DNA of 58,208 nucleotides from Clostridiales bacterium (GCA_015055665.1 SVHX01000008.1:1-58208), one strand, 5' to 3'; numbered from the stretch's first letter, positions 7,613 to 16,444 are shown. Made by a program: numbers and translations. Notes: generated by a model from the letters alone, not told the origin.

Positions 7613-8920
7613 ATGGACGAAATACGAAATACGAAAGTCGACAACTACTATAACGTTGCTCGCAGTAACATCAAACTTAAAAAGCGTTCTATCGAGAAGC
7701 TCCGCTCTGATATTAAGAATAATAGCAGAGTCTTTTTCTCGACTTTAAGAAGGATTAACGAAGAAACTCTTATTAGCGAAACTCTAGACAGAGCAACAAC
7801 CCTTGCCGACAAACCAAAATCTCGCAAGAAAAAAATATTCAGTGCCATAATGACCACACTCAATATAATTTTATTAGTATTAGTATTCTATTCATTTGCT
7901 CATGAGCAAGGCGGAATACATCCCCTTAGCGAATTGCTCTTTAACGAGCCTAAGTGGAAATTCTTACTTGTCGCTATCGGACTTTACTTTGTAACAGTAA
8001 TGTTCAACTCTCTCAAATTTGTTATTTTTATCAAGTCCAAGACCGGCAGATTTCGACCAATATTTTCGCTTAAACTAGCCACTATTGGAAGATACTATGA
8101 CCTTATCACTCCGCTAGGATCTGGCGGACAACCATTTGAGATATACTATCTTAAGAAGAACGGTTATTCTGCCGACACATCTACGGCAATTCCTGTAGCC
8201 AAGTACATGATTTGGCAGTTCTCGTTTTTTCTATTCTGCCTAGGAATACTCATTGCTTACTCACGCAGTCTTATAGAGTCACCACTACTTCTTGTCTTTG
8301 GTTGGGTTGGACTGTCTGTTGTGCTACTAATATTCTTGTTCGTACTTATAATGTCTATCTCTCAGAAGATTGCACCAGCCTTTGTGGTATGGATACTTAA
8401 ACTCTTACACAAGATGCATATTATCAAGAATTACCGTATCACTCTTATCAAGGTTCTTAAGTTTGTCAAGTCTTATCAGCTTAGCATCAAATCTCTAATT
8501 AAGAACCCACTAATTGTTATGGCTGAGGTCTTTGTTACAATTCTAGGAATTATCAGCAACGCCCTTATAGCGTACTTTATCTATATAGCATTTGCCGATA
8601 CTCCAAGTGTTAAGTGGTGGGATATTGTGTGCAAGTGTTGTATATGCGAATTAGCCTCTTGCTTTATACCTCTTCCAGGAGGCTCTGGAGCTCAAGAACT
8701 ATCATTTAATGCACTACTTGGATCACTATTCAAAGATGGTGCATTGTTCTGGGGAGTGCTATTCTGGCGAATACTTACCTACTATATGTACATTGCCCAA
8801 GGTGCACTACTTATTGTAACCGAGGCAATCACCAATAAATTCCGTAACAAAGGCAAATCTGACACATCAGACGAAAGCCTAGCACCCCCGGATTTAGCGA
8901 TAGAAGAATCCGAAATCTAG
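7613..8920 (+). CDS. Flippase-like membrane protein (LPG synthase transmembrane / UPF0104 family)
   Basis: A 435-residue integral membrane protein with a basic, hydrophilic N-terminal extension of about 75 residues followed by roughly eight membrane helices. The core has family features: LKLATIGRYYDLITPLGSGGQPFEIYYL, and near the C-terminus CFIPLPGGSGAQE. Relatives include the MprF transmembrane domain and AglD; they move or modify lipid-linked substrates. No C-terminal aminoacyl transfer domain follows, so it is a stand-alone flippase-type unit. No clear ribosome site precedes the ATG, so the start is uncertain. Confidence 0.8.
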   Translation: MDEIRNTKVDNYYNVARSNIKLKKRSIEKLRSDIKNNSRVFFSTLRRINEETLISETLDRATTLADKPKSRKKKIFSAIMTTLNIILLVLVFYSFAHEQGGIHPLSELLFNEPKWKFLLVAIGLYFVTVMFNSLKFVIFIKSKTGRFRPIFSLKLATIGRYYDLITPLGSGGQPFEIYYLKKNGYSADTSTAIPVAKYMIWQFSFFLFCLGILIAYSRSLIESPLLLVFGWVGLSVVLLIFLFVLIMSISQKIAPAFVVWILKLLHKMHIIKNYRITLIKVLKFVKSYQLSIKSLIKNPLIVMAEVFVTILGIISNALIAYFIYIAFADTPSVKWWDIVCKCCICELASCFIPLPGGSGAQELSFNALLGSLFKDGALFWGVLFWRILTYYMYIAQGALLIVTEAITNKFRNKGKSDTSDESLAPPDLAIEESEI

Positions 8921-8948
8921 GAGAATTTTTACTTAAAAACACATATTG

Positions 8949-8979
8949 CAAGTCAGCTGATTTTGCTGGCTTGTTTTTT
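8949..8979 (+). terminator. Rho-independent terminator
   Basis: A 9-bp stem CAAGTCAGC/GCTGGCTTG followed by TTTTTT, 29 bp after the stop of the flippase-like gene. Confidence 0.85.
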
Positions 8980-9041
8980 CGCCACGCACACACACGCAGG
9001 AAAATATATTAAAATATATTTCAAAAAAGCGTGCATTTTAT

Positions 9042-9071
9042 TTTACAATTTTGTCGAAATTGGGGTATACT
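9042..9071 (+). promoter_or_regulatory. Promoter of first SipW-type exported protein gene
   Basis: TTTACA, 18 bp, TATACT. The -10 region sits in a motif, GGTATACTAGTACTAAGTAG, that recurs with small changes at the promoter of the next paralogue (10013-10034), suggesting co-regulation. A leader of about 70 nt follows. Confidence 0.6.
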
Positions 9072-9145
9072 AGTACTAAGTAGTGTAGAGTGGAAGGAGT
9101 GTCACCACAATCATTACACAATATTTACTAGAGGAAAATGGGAAA

Positions 9146-9904
9146 ATGACGCAAGAACAAAGGGTCACTAGGGGATCGATTATTATATTCATCCTTAGCT
9201 TAATATTGCTACTGTGCTTAGGGCTAACAGCTACCCTTGCGTATTTTGCAGGATCTCAAACTAGCGATATGACACTCATCCTAGGAGGCCCCGTTAGAGT
9301 TACAATCAAAGATAGACAAGACAAACAGACCACCGGTGCTGGCAATCTTGTTATGAATATTAAGACCGGATCAGAAAGCTTGCTACCGGGCATGGGTATA
9401 GATATGCAAGCAATAGCAAGCATAACATCTTCGCAGATGTACTCCACAAGTGCAATGCTCAGAGCAATACTTGATATCGAAGTTAGGAATCTGACAACCA
9501 CACAAGAGAAGGAAGTCGAAGACATGATCCGCAAAGCCATGGCACAATGCCTCACCTACCGCGAAGACGGTATTCGTGATGGATGGGTGTTATTTGATGA
9601 TGGCAATTATTACTATTGTAGTAAGGACAAATACTTCGACCCTACAACCAAACAAGAGTTCATACAATTAGCCGAGATCAAGACATCAGACGAAGGCGAG
9701 AGAGTTCCGTTCATTAACGGCACCTTCCAATTCCCAACCAAATATTATACCAATCAATATGCCCATGCAGAGATTGTCTTTAATCTTAGATTCGAGGCTA
9801 TTCAATTCCACATTAATGATAACGAAGGCGACGACATCCCTAACACAATCTTTAACGTGAAGAAGATTCTTGACGAGGTCAATTGGGACAAACACAACAA
9901 TTAA
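9146..9904 (+). CDS. SipW-type exported protein 1 (TasA/camelysin-like)
   Basis: A 252-residue exported protein. Residues 11-33 are a membrane helix ending in the SipW-dependent signal motif TATLAYFAGSQT. The mature part begins with a segment shared by all three neighbours (GG-P-V...GAGNL...LLPGMGIDM). The C-terminal end has the shared PFINGTFQFP...FNLRFEAIQ block. TasA and camelysin form secreted fibres in Bacillus; the role here is inferred. No SipW peptidase, anchor motif or sortase signal is visible in the window. The ATG is preceded by GAGGAAAATGGGAAA, a usable ribosome site. Confidence 0.75.
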   Translation: MTQEQRVTRGSIIIFILSLILLLCLGLTATLAYFAGSQTSDMTLILGGPVRVTIKDRQDKQTTGAGNLVMNIKTGSESLLPGMGIDMQAIASITSSQMYSTSAMLRAILDIEVRNLTTTQEKEVEDMIRKAMAQCLTYREDGIRDGWVLFDDGNYYYCSKDKYFDPTTKQEFIQLAEIKTSDEGERVPFINGTFQFPTKYYTNQYAHAEIVFNLRFEAIQFHINDNEGDDIPNTIFNVKKILDEVNWDKHNN

Positions 9905-9993
9905 AGCCGTTTTTCAAATAACCCGCAATCAAAAATGGACTCCTACTGCAAATAATTTATTATTATAAATAATAAGAAAATTAATAAATTTGT

Positions 9994-10022
9994 TTGGAGT
10001 TATCTAAAATTTGGTATATACT
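9994..10022 (+). promoter_or_regulatory. Promoter of second SipW-type gene
   Basis: TTGGAG, 17 bp, TATACT, embedded in GGTATATACTAATACCAAGT, closely similar to the first paralogue's promoter. GGTAT...ATACC also forms an inverted repeat. Confidence 0.6.
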
Positions 10023-10106
10023 AATACCAAGTAGACTTATAATCATCCCTAATATACACATAATTTATAGGGACACAATTATTACATATGTTAAGGTAGA
10101 GAACAA

Positions 10107-11228
10107 ATGGAAGGAAAAACAAAAAAGAAAAGGAAGGTCCTCAAGGTACTGCTAGTTGCTCTTAGCTTCGTACTAACCATAGTGGTGACAGCATCAGTTA
10201 CCCTTGCTTGGTTCTACGATAGCGATTGGGCAAGCGATCAGGTAACTATGGCAGGTGCTGTCGGCATTGAGATGAGAGACGAAAGCAAGCTTGTAACCAG
10301 CGGTGCTGGCGGACTACACTTTATTATCAATGACGAAACAACCAATGGTAAGGCCTACCCTGGTCAAGCTATTGAGATGGAAGCATCAGTATTTAATAAC
10401 GGTGGTACAAGTGTAACATCTTGGTGGCAATCACAGCCAGGATATACCGAAGGTAGCAAGCCTACCGACACACAAATCCAAGGCTCTGGAGCAGGATCAG
10501 CTTGCTTTGTAAGAGCAAACTTCAAGATCTACACCAATGTCGGTGTTGAAGACGATATTACTGATTATGACACAACCGGTTGGACTCAAGCAGAGAAAGA
10601 TCAGTTAGCAATTGAAATTCAGAAGAACAAAGAAATGAACGCTCAAGCTCTATACGAGTTCTTGGTAGACCTTATTGATGAACAAAACACTAAATATGGA
10701 ACTACATACAAATGGATATTCTGGCGTAACTCTGATGCACGTATGACTATTAATAGCGAAAAATATTTTGCTGGCTCTAAGACAGAATCTGCTACTGCTC
10801 AACCAGATGAAGGATACTTCTATCTATGTCAACCAGATGGAGAAACCCTCTATCAATTAACAGTTGGAGGCGATGCGACCTTCTTGTGGAACGGTACGTT
10901 CATTATCCCTTGGCAATTAACTAATCTATCTGCAGACAAGCATATATTTATTGGACTTTCGTTCCAAGCTATTCAGACATTTATACCTCGTATTGATAGC
11001 GGAACTATCAATCCAACACTTGCTAATAACCAATTGCCTTTCGCTGATTGCAAATACAATAACATATCAGTTCAGACAGTATTTAATTCTTCTTGGTTTA
11101 GACAAGTTTCGCCTATTATTGATGGATTTGATTACTCGGATGACACCAAAGGATTTGTCCCAGCACTTTATCCTGAGGATCATGAAAGTAAGACAGGTAC
11201 AGCAGTTGCTAACCCTACCCTATCATAA
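10107..11228 (+). CDS. SipW-type exported protein 2 (TasA/camelysin-like)
   Basis: A 373-residue paralogue of its neighbours. A basic start (KTKKKRKVLK) leads to a membrane helix and the signal motif SVTLAWFYDSDW near residues 30-42. The shared blocks follow: GAVGIEM...GAGGL...YPGQAIEMEA, then CFVRANFKIYT, and near residues 260-300 LWNGTFIIPW...IGLSFQAIQTF. The C-terminal 70 residues are unique. It is tryptophan-rich for an exported protein. It has its own promoter and terminator, so it is a monocistronic unit. Function inferred as surface or matrix fibre. Confidence 0.75.
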   Translation: MEGKTKKKRKVLKVLLVALSFVLTIVVTASVTLAWFYDSDWASDQVTMAGAVGIEMRDESKLVTSGAGGLHFIINDETTNGKAYPGQAIEMEASVFNNGGTSVTSWWQSQPGYTEGSKPTDTQIQGSGAGSACFVRANFKIYTNVGVEDDITDYDTTGWTQAEKDQLAIEIQKNKEMNAQALYEFLVDLIDEQNTKYGTTYKWIFWRNSDARMTINSEKYFAGSKTESATAQPDEGYFYLCQPDGETLYQLTVGGDATFLWNGTFIIPWQLTNLSADKHIFIGLSFQAIQTFIPRIDSGTINPTLANNQLPFADCKYNNISVQTVFNSSWFRQVSPIIDGFDYSDDTKGFVPALYPEDHESKTGTAVANPTLS

Positions 11229-11244
11229 AATATAAGTCAATATA

Positions 11245-11289
11245 AGATTGTATATTTAATTATAACAATTAGATATACAATCTTTTTTT
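11245..11289 (+). terminator. Rho-independent terminator
   Basis: An 11-bp perfect stem AGATTGTATAT/ATATACAATCT followed by a T-run, just after the second SipW-type gene. Confidence 0.85.
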
Positions 11290-11388
11290 CTCGTCAATAG
11301 CAATCAATACTTGGCAAGATATGGAAAATCGATTACCGCATAATTTGTATCTTCTTAGCAAAACCTAGTGTTAAGAGGATAGAAAATT

Positions 11389-13212
11389 ATGGCAACACAA
11401 AAAACAAACAACAGAAGAACACCTAGTCGTTCAAGAAGCAAAAAATCTTATCGAAGAAAAATTGGCACACTGTTTATCGCCCTACTTAGTATAGGAATAA
11501 CTGCGGTAGTATCGGTCGGTGCAACCCTTGCGTTCTTTGCGGGCTCCACCACCGCCAATAACGCACTATACATGGGAGGGCCGGTGTATGTTGAGATTAC
11601 AGGACGTAACAACGACTTTAAGGCAGGCAACGGCAACCTAGATATTACTGCATTTGCCGGCAGAACAACAGGTACTGCAGGAACTATCAATAACACAATA
11701 TTACTGCCTGGTCAGAAGGTCGAAATACATAGCTCAGCTCGTGTGTATTCCACTACCGAAACAAGTACAGTCGAGGATAATCCAATTCCAGATACCAGCA
11801 CAGGTGCTAATACTGGCAATATCGGCAATGCTTATACCGACTCCGAAGGTAATGCATATTATGTTAATAACGAAGGCAGAGTAACCACTACAACTACTAG
11901 TATAATTCGTGCTAGATTCGGTATCGATATAGAGTTTGACCCAACTGTAGGATTTAATAACTTTACAGGAACAACTTATTCGGCAAACTATCCAGTGCAG
12001 AGCCAATCGACTTTCACTAGAGAAATTACAAATACTTCTACCGAAGAAGTAGAAGGATTTACCGGAGCTATTCACTCCTCTAATGATGCCTATTCGTATG
12101 ACTCTAGTACTCAGACTCACACAGGACGTAGAGATTATGTTGCCGATACAACATTTACTAGCTCCACAATTGCCGGAGCAGAAATGACCGCAATCAAGGC
12201 GGGTACACTTAAGTCCATATACAAATGGAAATACGTATCTCAGAGCGAATACGAGGGTAGCCGTTCGATTACTGATGACCAGAATTACGCCAAGATGCCA
12301 ACTCCGTTTGACGGAACTGTTAATGCTAGTGGCGGAGATAGTAACAAAGTGCCTGGTGGTAGCGGCAATGGATTCTATGGCGTATGGATTCTTGATGGCT
12401 CTGGCAACAAGACCGAAAGCCGAAGCTTCTACAAAGCTCGTACAACAGCTTATATGAATACCTATGTGGAATTCTATGTTAACGAGTACGGCAACGAGGT
12501 AACACGTACACTATCTAGTAGCATCAACGCACTTAACATATCTCTTAACAATTACTTTGTTAGCTTGATTAACGATAGTAGTACTTATATCCAAACACCT
12601 GACGATCCAGACACACCTGAGGTCGAAGGACTAGGCATGAACGCAAGCTGGCTATACATTGATCCGTCTATCGGTAATGACACCAACTCCAACGAGATTA
12701 GTACAACGGTCGGTGGCTGGTGGTACTTGATTGTAGACAATGGCGGCACTATAACTGGTGCTAACGATACCTACGCAGACACTCCTCCTGCAGGAATAAC
12801 TGCAAGTGGTAACACCTATACTCAGACTGTTAATCGTAGTGACTACGAAGCAACAGATGCTAATCGTCTATCATATTACTTGTACGAGATAGTCCCTAAT
12901 ATCGAAGTTGGTGATGTTCTTGGAACTAATGGTCAGAAGAAGATTGCAAGTTCCATAATACCTTTCGTCAACGGAACATTTGCTCTTCCTGGCGACGCAC
13001 TAACTAATGTATTCGCTAATGCAAAATTATCATTTACAGTATCTTTCCAAGCACTACAAGCGTTCCTTCCATATACAGCTGATATAGATAATATGGATTA
13101 CACTAACCCACTGCTTGGTACAGGCAAACCTCTTACAATAGAGAGTGCTATACCAATCTTCAACGAAGCATTTGACTACCAAGAAGCAGGCGGAAGTATT
13201 GGCGATTATTAA
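11389..13212 (+). CDS. SipW-type exported protein 3 (TasA/camelysin-like, long form)
   Basis: The longest of the three paralogues (607 aa). After a very basic N-terminus (RRTPSRSRSKKSYRRK) comes a membrane helix and GATLAFFAGSTT near residues 44-55, a SipW-type signal. The shared blocks are MGGPVYVEI...GNGNLDI...LLPGQKVEI near residues 63-107, IIRARFGIDIEF near 175-186, and PFVNGTFALP...SFTVSFQALQAF near 525-560. The middle is a Thr/Ser/Asn/Gly-rich insert, as in adhesive surface proteins. No clear promoter like that of the other two is seen; the ATG follows AAGAGGATAG. Confidence 0.75.
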   Translation: MATQKTNNRRTPSRSRSKKSYRRKIGTLFIALLSIGITAVVSVGATLAFFAGSTTANNALYMGGPVYVEITGRNNDFKAGNGNLDITAFAGRTTGTAGTINNTILLPGQKVEIHSSARVYSTTETSTVEDNPIPDTSTGANTGNIGNAYTDSEGNAYYVNNEGRVTTTTTSIIRARFGIDIEFDPTVGFNNFTGTTYSANYPVQSQSTFTREITNTSTEEVEGFTGAIHSSNDAYSYDSSTQTHTGRRDYVADTTFTSSTIAGAEMTAIKAGTLKSIYKWKYVSQSEYEGSRSITDDQNYAKMPTPFDGTVNASGGDSNKVPGGSGNGFYGVWILDGSGNKTESRSFYKARTTAYMNTYVEFYVNEYGNEVTRTLSSSINALNISLNNYFVSLINDSSTYIQTPDDPDTPEVEGLGMNASWLYIDPSIGNDTNSNEISTTVGGWWYLIVDNGGTITGANDTYADTPPAGITASGNTYTQTVNRSDYEATDANRLSYYLYEIVPNIEVGDVLGTNGQKKIASSIIPFVNGTFALPGDALTNVFANAKLSFTVSFQALQAFLPYTADIDNMDYTNPLLGTGKPLTIESAIPIFNEAFDYQEAGGSIGDY

Positions 13213-13222
13213 TCACAAGCAA

Positions 13223-13260
13223 AAGAAGACTAAACATTTACTGTTTAGCCTTCTTTTTTT
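13223..13260. terminator. Rho-independent terminator (both strands)
   Basis: A long stem AAGAAG-A-CTAAACA / TGTTTAG-C-CTTCTT with a T-run on the plus side, and A-rich DNA that gives T's on the minus side, between convergent genes. Confidence 0.8.
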
Positions 13261-13279
13261 CTTCAACCTATAGTTATTA

Positions 13280-14155
13280 CTAGATAACGCCCTCGCCATC
13301 CCAGATGGGAGTATAATCTGTTGTGGCACTACTAAGCTCCTGAGTATACCCATTAGTTAATCCCATATCAAGCATTGCCTTCTCAACAATTTTATATTCA
13401 ATACTCTTGAGTGGGCGATTAATTTCCGGATACTCTGATGCCTTGTACATTGGTGTATACTGCCCCATAAGACTGACTATTGGATCTTTGACATTGTCTT
13501 TAATCCATTTTAAACAAGCCTTGCTATTCTCTATATTATTCGGCAATACCAAATGCCTAATAATCACACCCTTCTTAAGCATATCTCCCTCAAAGATATT
13601 TTCTGGTTGCAAATCAATCATCTTAAGAATTGCCTTCTTTGCAACTTCTGGATAATCGATTGCATGACTGTATCTACCAGCAATCTCCCCATCCATATAC
13701 TTAAGGTCAACAAGATAAATATCTATATATCCTTTCAGATACTCAAGACCTTCAATGCTATCATACCCATTACTATTATATACAATTGGAATATTGGGCT
13801 TATATATATCAAGTGCTTCTTTGATAGCAACAACATAATGTGAAGGACTAACGAGATTAATATTGCTAGCCCCCTTGTCTTCCAGCATACGGAATATCTC
13901 TGCAAGTTTATTAGGAGTAATATCATACCCCCTGCCACCACTGCTTATTTCGTAATTCTGACAATACACACACTTAAGATTACACCCCGAGAAGAATATC
14001 GTCCCGCTTCCCGCATCCCCCGAGATACACGGCTCTTCCCATTTGTGCAGATACGCCTTGGCAACACGAAGCCCACTACTCATACCACATACACCTAGAT
14101 TATCTACCCTATCAACATCACAACGCCTAGGACACATATTACAATGCATAATCAA
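13280..14155 (-). CDS. Radical SAM protein, PflX-like
   Basis: A 291-residue iron-sulfur enzyme of the PflX/COG1313 type (related to pyruvate-formate-lyase activases). The N-terminal cysteine cluster CNMCPRRCD...GVCG precedes the radical SAM motif CNLKCVYC near residues 58-65, followed by YNSNGYDS and VDLKYMD. Members use SAM cleavage to activate or modify an unidentified partner; no glycyl-radical enzyme gene is next to it. It stands alone between two intergenic regions. Confidence 0.87.
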   Translation of the reverse strand: MIMHCNMCPRRCDVDRVDNLGVCGMSSGLRVAKAYLHKWEEPCISGDAGSGTIFFSGCNLKCVYCQNYEISSGGRGYDITPNKLAEIFRMLEDKGASNINLVSPSHYVVAIKEALDIYKPNIPIVYNSNGYDSIEGLEYLKGYIDIYLVDLKYMDGEIAGRYSHAIDYPEVAKKAILKMIDLQPENIFEGDMLKKGVIIRHLVLPNNIENSKACLKWIKDNVKDPIVSLMGQYTPMYKASEYPEINRPLKSIEYKIVEKAMLDMGLTNGYTQELSSATTDYTPIWDGEGVI

Positions 14156-14251
14156 CCTCTTTTTATATCTTCATAATTATATCAGATAATTTAATTATAG
14201 TTAACTGATATCCAAGAACAAACAAAAAAAACACTATAATAGTATAGTGCC

Positions 14252-14560
14252 TTATTTGAAATCTTTAAGTAGTAATAATAATGCCTCTTTCTTATCGTCC
14301 GTCAAATTCTTAAACTTCTCAAGAATTTCCATATCTTTGTCATACGACTTTGGATCGTGATAAAAGAACTTCTCTGGAGTATAATTACATTCTTGCAATA
14401 TCTTGAAGAACAGTTCCATGCTCGGCATAAAACCGTTGGCACTTTCCATCCTATTTATATAACCATCATTTTTATCTAACCTTAACGACAGTTCTCTAGC
14501 CGATAGGTTAGCTTCTCGCCGAACTGTTCCTAATCTAAAGACCAATTCCTTTCTATCCAT
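14252..14560 (-). CDS. XRE-family helix-turn-helix regulator
   Basis: A 102-residue Cro/C1-type repressor. The helix-turn-helix is LSARELSLRLDKNDGYINRMES near residues 18-40; the remainder is a helical tail that may dimerise. The start at 14560 is chosen because GAGGTGA lies 4 bp upstream; an upstream ATG at 14626 has no ribosome site. It is divergent from the small gene at 14738, a common arrangement for autoregulation. A paralogue with the same NDGYINR recognition helix and the same spacing starts at 57942 inside the integrative element. Confidence 0.87.
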   Translation of the reverse strand: MDRKELVFRLGTVRREANLSARELSLRLDKNDGYINRMESANGFMPSMELFFKILQECNYTPEKFFYHDPKSYDKDMEILEKFKNLTDDKKEALLLLLKDFK

Positions 14561-14670
14561 AAACTCACCTCGTACATTAATTATAATGTACAAAGTTTCA
14601 TAATAATTACTACTCTCAATTGGCATATTGTCTTAAAGAGAATAAAATATTGATTGTGTGGTAATATTTG

Positions 14671-14699
14671 TTGACTTTTGCCAATTCTTATGCGATACT
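14671..14699 (+). promoter_or_regulatory. Predicted promoter of the 14738 gene
   Basis: TTGACT, 17 bp, GATACT, then AAGGAG 6 bp before the ATG. It lies in the divergent region shared with the XRE gene. Confidence 0.5.
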
Positions 14700-14737
14700 A
14701 ATAAAAATCACTATTATCAAACTAATAAGGAGTTATA

Positions 14738-15019
14738 ATGCAACAGCAAACAATTGAAAACAACACAAAAATAACTTCCAAAGAAATAAAAGTCATAGCC
14801 TATAAGGATCTTATTTCAACTAGCGAATTATCTAGTATTACCAAAGAACCTTTAGACTACATAGAATTTATTTTAGATTCATTAGAAATATTTGAACTTC
14901 TTAAAAAAGTTTCAGACAATCAATACAAAATTATTGACCACGATAATTTTTATATTTTCCTTTATAACAAATTTATTACTAAAAAATCCGAACAAAAAAA
15001 ATATATCCTTGAAGGTTAA
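14738..15019 (+). CDS. Small protein of unknown function, possible winged helix (93 aa)
   Basis: A charged 93-residue protein with a good ribosome site (AAGGAG). I do not recognise the family. The segment STSELSSITKEPLDYIEFIL, followed by LEIFELLKKVSDNQYKIID, has the helix-turn-helix-then-hairpin rhythm of a winged-helix DNA-binding domain, but this is only a pattern impression. Its divergent pairing with an XRE repressor suggests the two are co-regulated. A terminator hairpin overlaps its stop region. Confidence 0.6.
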   Translation: MQQQTIENNTKITSKEIKVIAYKDLISTSELSSITKEPLDYIEFILDSLEIFELLKKVSDNQYKIIDHDNFYIFLYNKFITKKSEQKKYILEG

Positions 15020-15040
15020 CCTCAAGGATATTTTATATTT
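15003..15040 (+). terminator. Rho-independent terminator
   Basis: Stem ATATCCTTGA/TCAAGGATAT enclosing a palindromic GGTTAACC, with a T-rich tail; the 5' arm overlaps the end of the 14738 gene. Confidence 0.7.
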
Positions 15041-15893
15041 ATTTCTTAGTAGTAGTTCTATGAGTTGTAGTAGTTCTAGTTGTAGCAGGTTTTGATGCAG
15101 TAGTTGATTTGGTAGGAGTTTTGCTAGGGAGAGTCTTCTCTACTTTCACAAACTTATCTTCATTATTTGATTCCGGCTTGTCCACCTTAGCTGATGGAGC
15201 AACCTTTCTTCTTCTAACAACAACTACTTCTTCGTATTCGTCATCATCTACTTCGATAATTCTCTTTCTTGGTTTGCGAACAACTTCTTCCTCTTCGTCA
15301 TCTTCGATTTCTTCGTACTCGTCGTCTTCGCCATCTATAAAGAAGTTATATGCACAAGCAACTATCGCAATTACAAATGCAAGTATCAAGCTAACAAATG
15401 ATGCATAAGACATACCGCCCTTAACGCTAGCAGCGAAGTACCCGTATGCATAAGGTTCTTTGGTCATAATAGCAAGGAACCAAATAAGTATTAGTGATAT
15501 AGTCTGGAATATCATACCGACCAAACTAAATAGGAAGCAGAACTTCTTGAAGCTCTCTTTCTTAAGCCAAGCTATATACGCAAATACAGCTGTTGTAATA
15601 CTACAAACAATACTTAAAGGCATAAGCACACCAGCAATAATTATTGCAAAGCCATAAGTATCTTTGATATACATAAGAGCATCCCAGTTATAACCAATTA
15701 CCTTAGTACCGGTAAATGCTGCTCTTGTTATCTCCCAACCACTAAAGTATGTATACTCAAGCTCAGCAAATGTACTCGTAGCCTCTCCTACATTGAAAGC
15801 AGGTAAGAAATAGAAGACAATACATAGTATTGCTAGCAAAGTGCAAAATATTGCAATTATCATATCTCTTGCCTTAAAAGACTTCTCTTGCAT
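15039..15893 (-). CDS. Four-helix membrane protein with charged cytoplasmic tail
   Basis: A 284-residue protein of unknown function. Four membrane helices are visible (about residues 10-32, 75-105, 115-140 and 155-185). The C-terminal 95 residues are low-complexity: an acidic run (EYEEIEDDEEEE), basic blocks (RKPRKR, VVRRRK) and a Thr/Ser/Lys/Arg-rich end. Such tails occur on membrane proteins of this lineage (compare the SDR at 37783 and GT8 at 34805) and may bind nucleic acid, ribosomes or envelope partners. No domain family recognised. Confidence 0.7.
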   Translation of the reverse strand: MQEKSFKARDMIIAIFCTLLAILCIVFYFLPAFNVGEATSTFAELEYTYFSGWEITRAAFTGTKVIGYNWDALMYIKDTYGFAIIIAGVLMPLSIVCSITTAVFAYIAWLKKESFKKFCFLFSLVGMIFQTISLILIWFLAIMTKEPYAYGYFAASVKGGMSYASFVSLILAFVIAIVACAYNFFIDGEDDEYEEIEDDEEEEVVRKPRKRIIEVDDDEYEEVVVVRRRKVAPSAKVDKPESNNEDKFVKVEKTLPSKTPTKSTTASKPATTRTTTTHRTTTKK

Positions 15894-16266
15894 TTCTTCT
15901 CCTTGAAGATTAAAACACTTACTTTATTATCTCTAGTTATAGAGTGAATTATTCGCCTATCGATGTTTGTTTTTCGTGTCTAATTCTTATTATAGATTTT
16001 TCCCTCTAGATATATTATACTAGATAAAAAAATCAATGTAAAGCCAAAAATAATAAAAAAAAATTTATTTGACACTTTTTTATTTTTCTTGTCGAAATAA
16101 ATTTTTTAGTTTTATTAACAAATTTTTCAATAACGCACCTTGAATTTGCATATATTTATATTGCAAAACACACGCAATTAAGCCGTTTTATACATCAACA
16201 ACACATCCAGAATATTTATTCACACTTACGAATATTCATCCTTTTTAAAAATTTTCAAAATAATTG
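15894..16266. other. AT-rich intergenic stretch without genes
   Basis: No ORF with a ribosome site is visible. The DNA is very AT-rich with poly-A/T tracts and holds the minus-strand promoter region of the 15039 gene. The predicted small RNA begins just to the right. Confidence 0.5.
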
Positions 16267-16295
16267 TTTACAAATGCATTTTTTTATGTTATTAT
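16267..16295 (+). promoter_or_regulatory. Promoter of predicted small RNA
   Basis: TTTACA, 17-bp spacer, TATTAT, placing the transcript start near 16302, three bases before the hairpin. Confidence 0.55.
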
Positions 16296-16301
16296 ATAAC
16301 C

Positions 16302-16378
16302 AATGATAGATACTTTTCCACCAATTGTCTTCCCCAATCCCATAATTTAAGACAATTTAAGTATCTATCCTTTTTTAT
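16302..16378 (+). ncRNA. Predicted small regulatory RNA with C-rich unpaired regions
   Basis: A gene-less, promoter-to-terminator unit of about 76 nt. The outer 11-bp perfect stem GATAGATACTT (16305-16315) / AAGTATCTATC (16359-16369) encloses an inner 9-bp perfect stem AATTGTCTT (16323-16331) / AAGACAATT (16349-16357), and CTTTTTTAT follows. Unpaired segments are TTCCACC in the internal bulge and CCCCAATCCC in the apical loop. C-rich loops of this kind pair with ribosome-binding sites in Gram-positive small RNAs such as RsaE/RsaA; that role is inferred. No coding potential is seen. Confidence 0.6.
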
Positions 16379-16394
16379 ATTTTTCTCACTTCAA

Positions 16395-16433
16395 CCCTAA
16401 GGTAATATTAATGTGCCTTAGGGATATTTTTTT
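16395..16433 (+). terminator. Second plus-strand terminator hairpin
   Basis: Perfect 8-bp stem CCCTAAGG/CCTTAGGG with a long T-run. It follows the small RNA by 25 bp and may catch readthrough or form a 3' domain of a longer RNA. Confidence 0.7.
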
Positions 16434-16444
16434 GTACCAGATAG

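Noticed and set aside
8949..8979. Riboswitch upstream of the SipW-type genes
   Set aside because: The hairpin with T-run directly follows the flippase-like gene and is simply its terminator; no conserved riboswitch core is visible.
15107..15408. Serine-rich plus-strand ORF
   Set aside because: It is the reverse complement of the acidic tail of the 15039 membrane protein and has no ribosome site.
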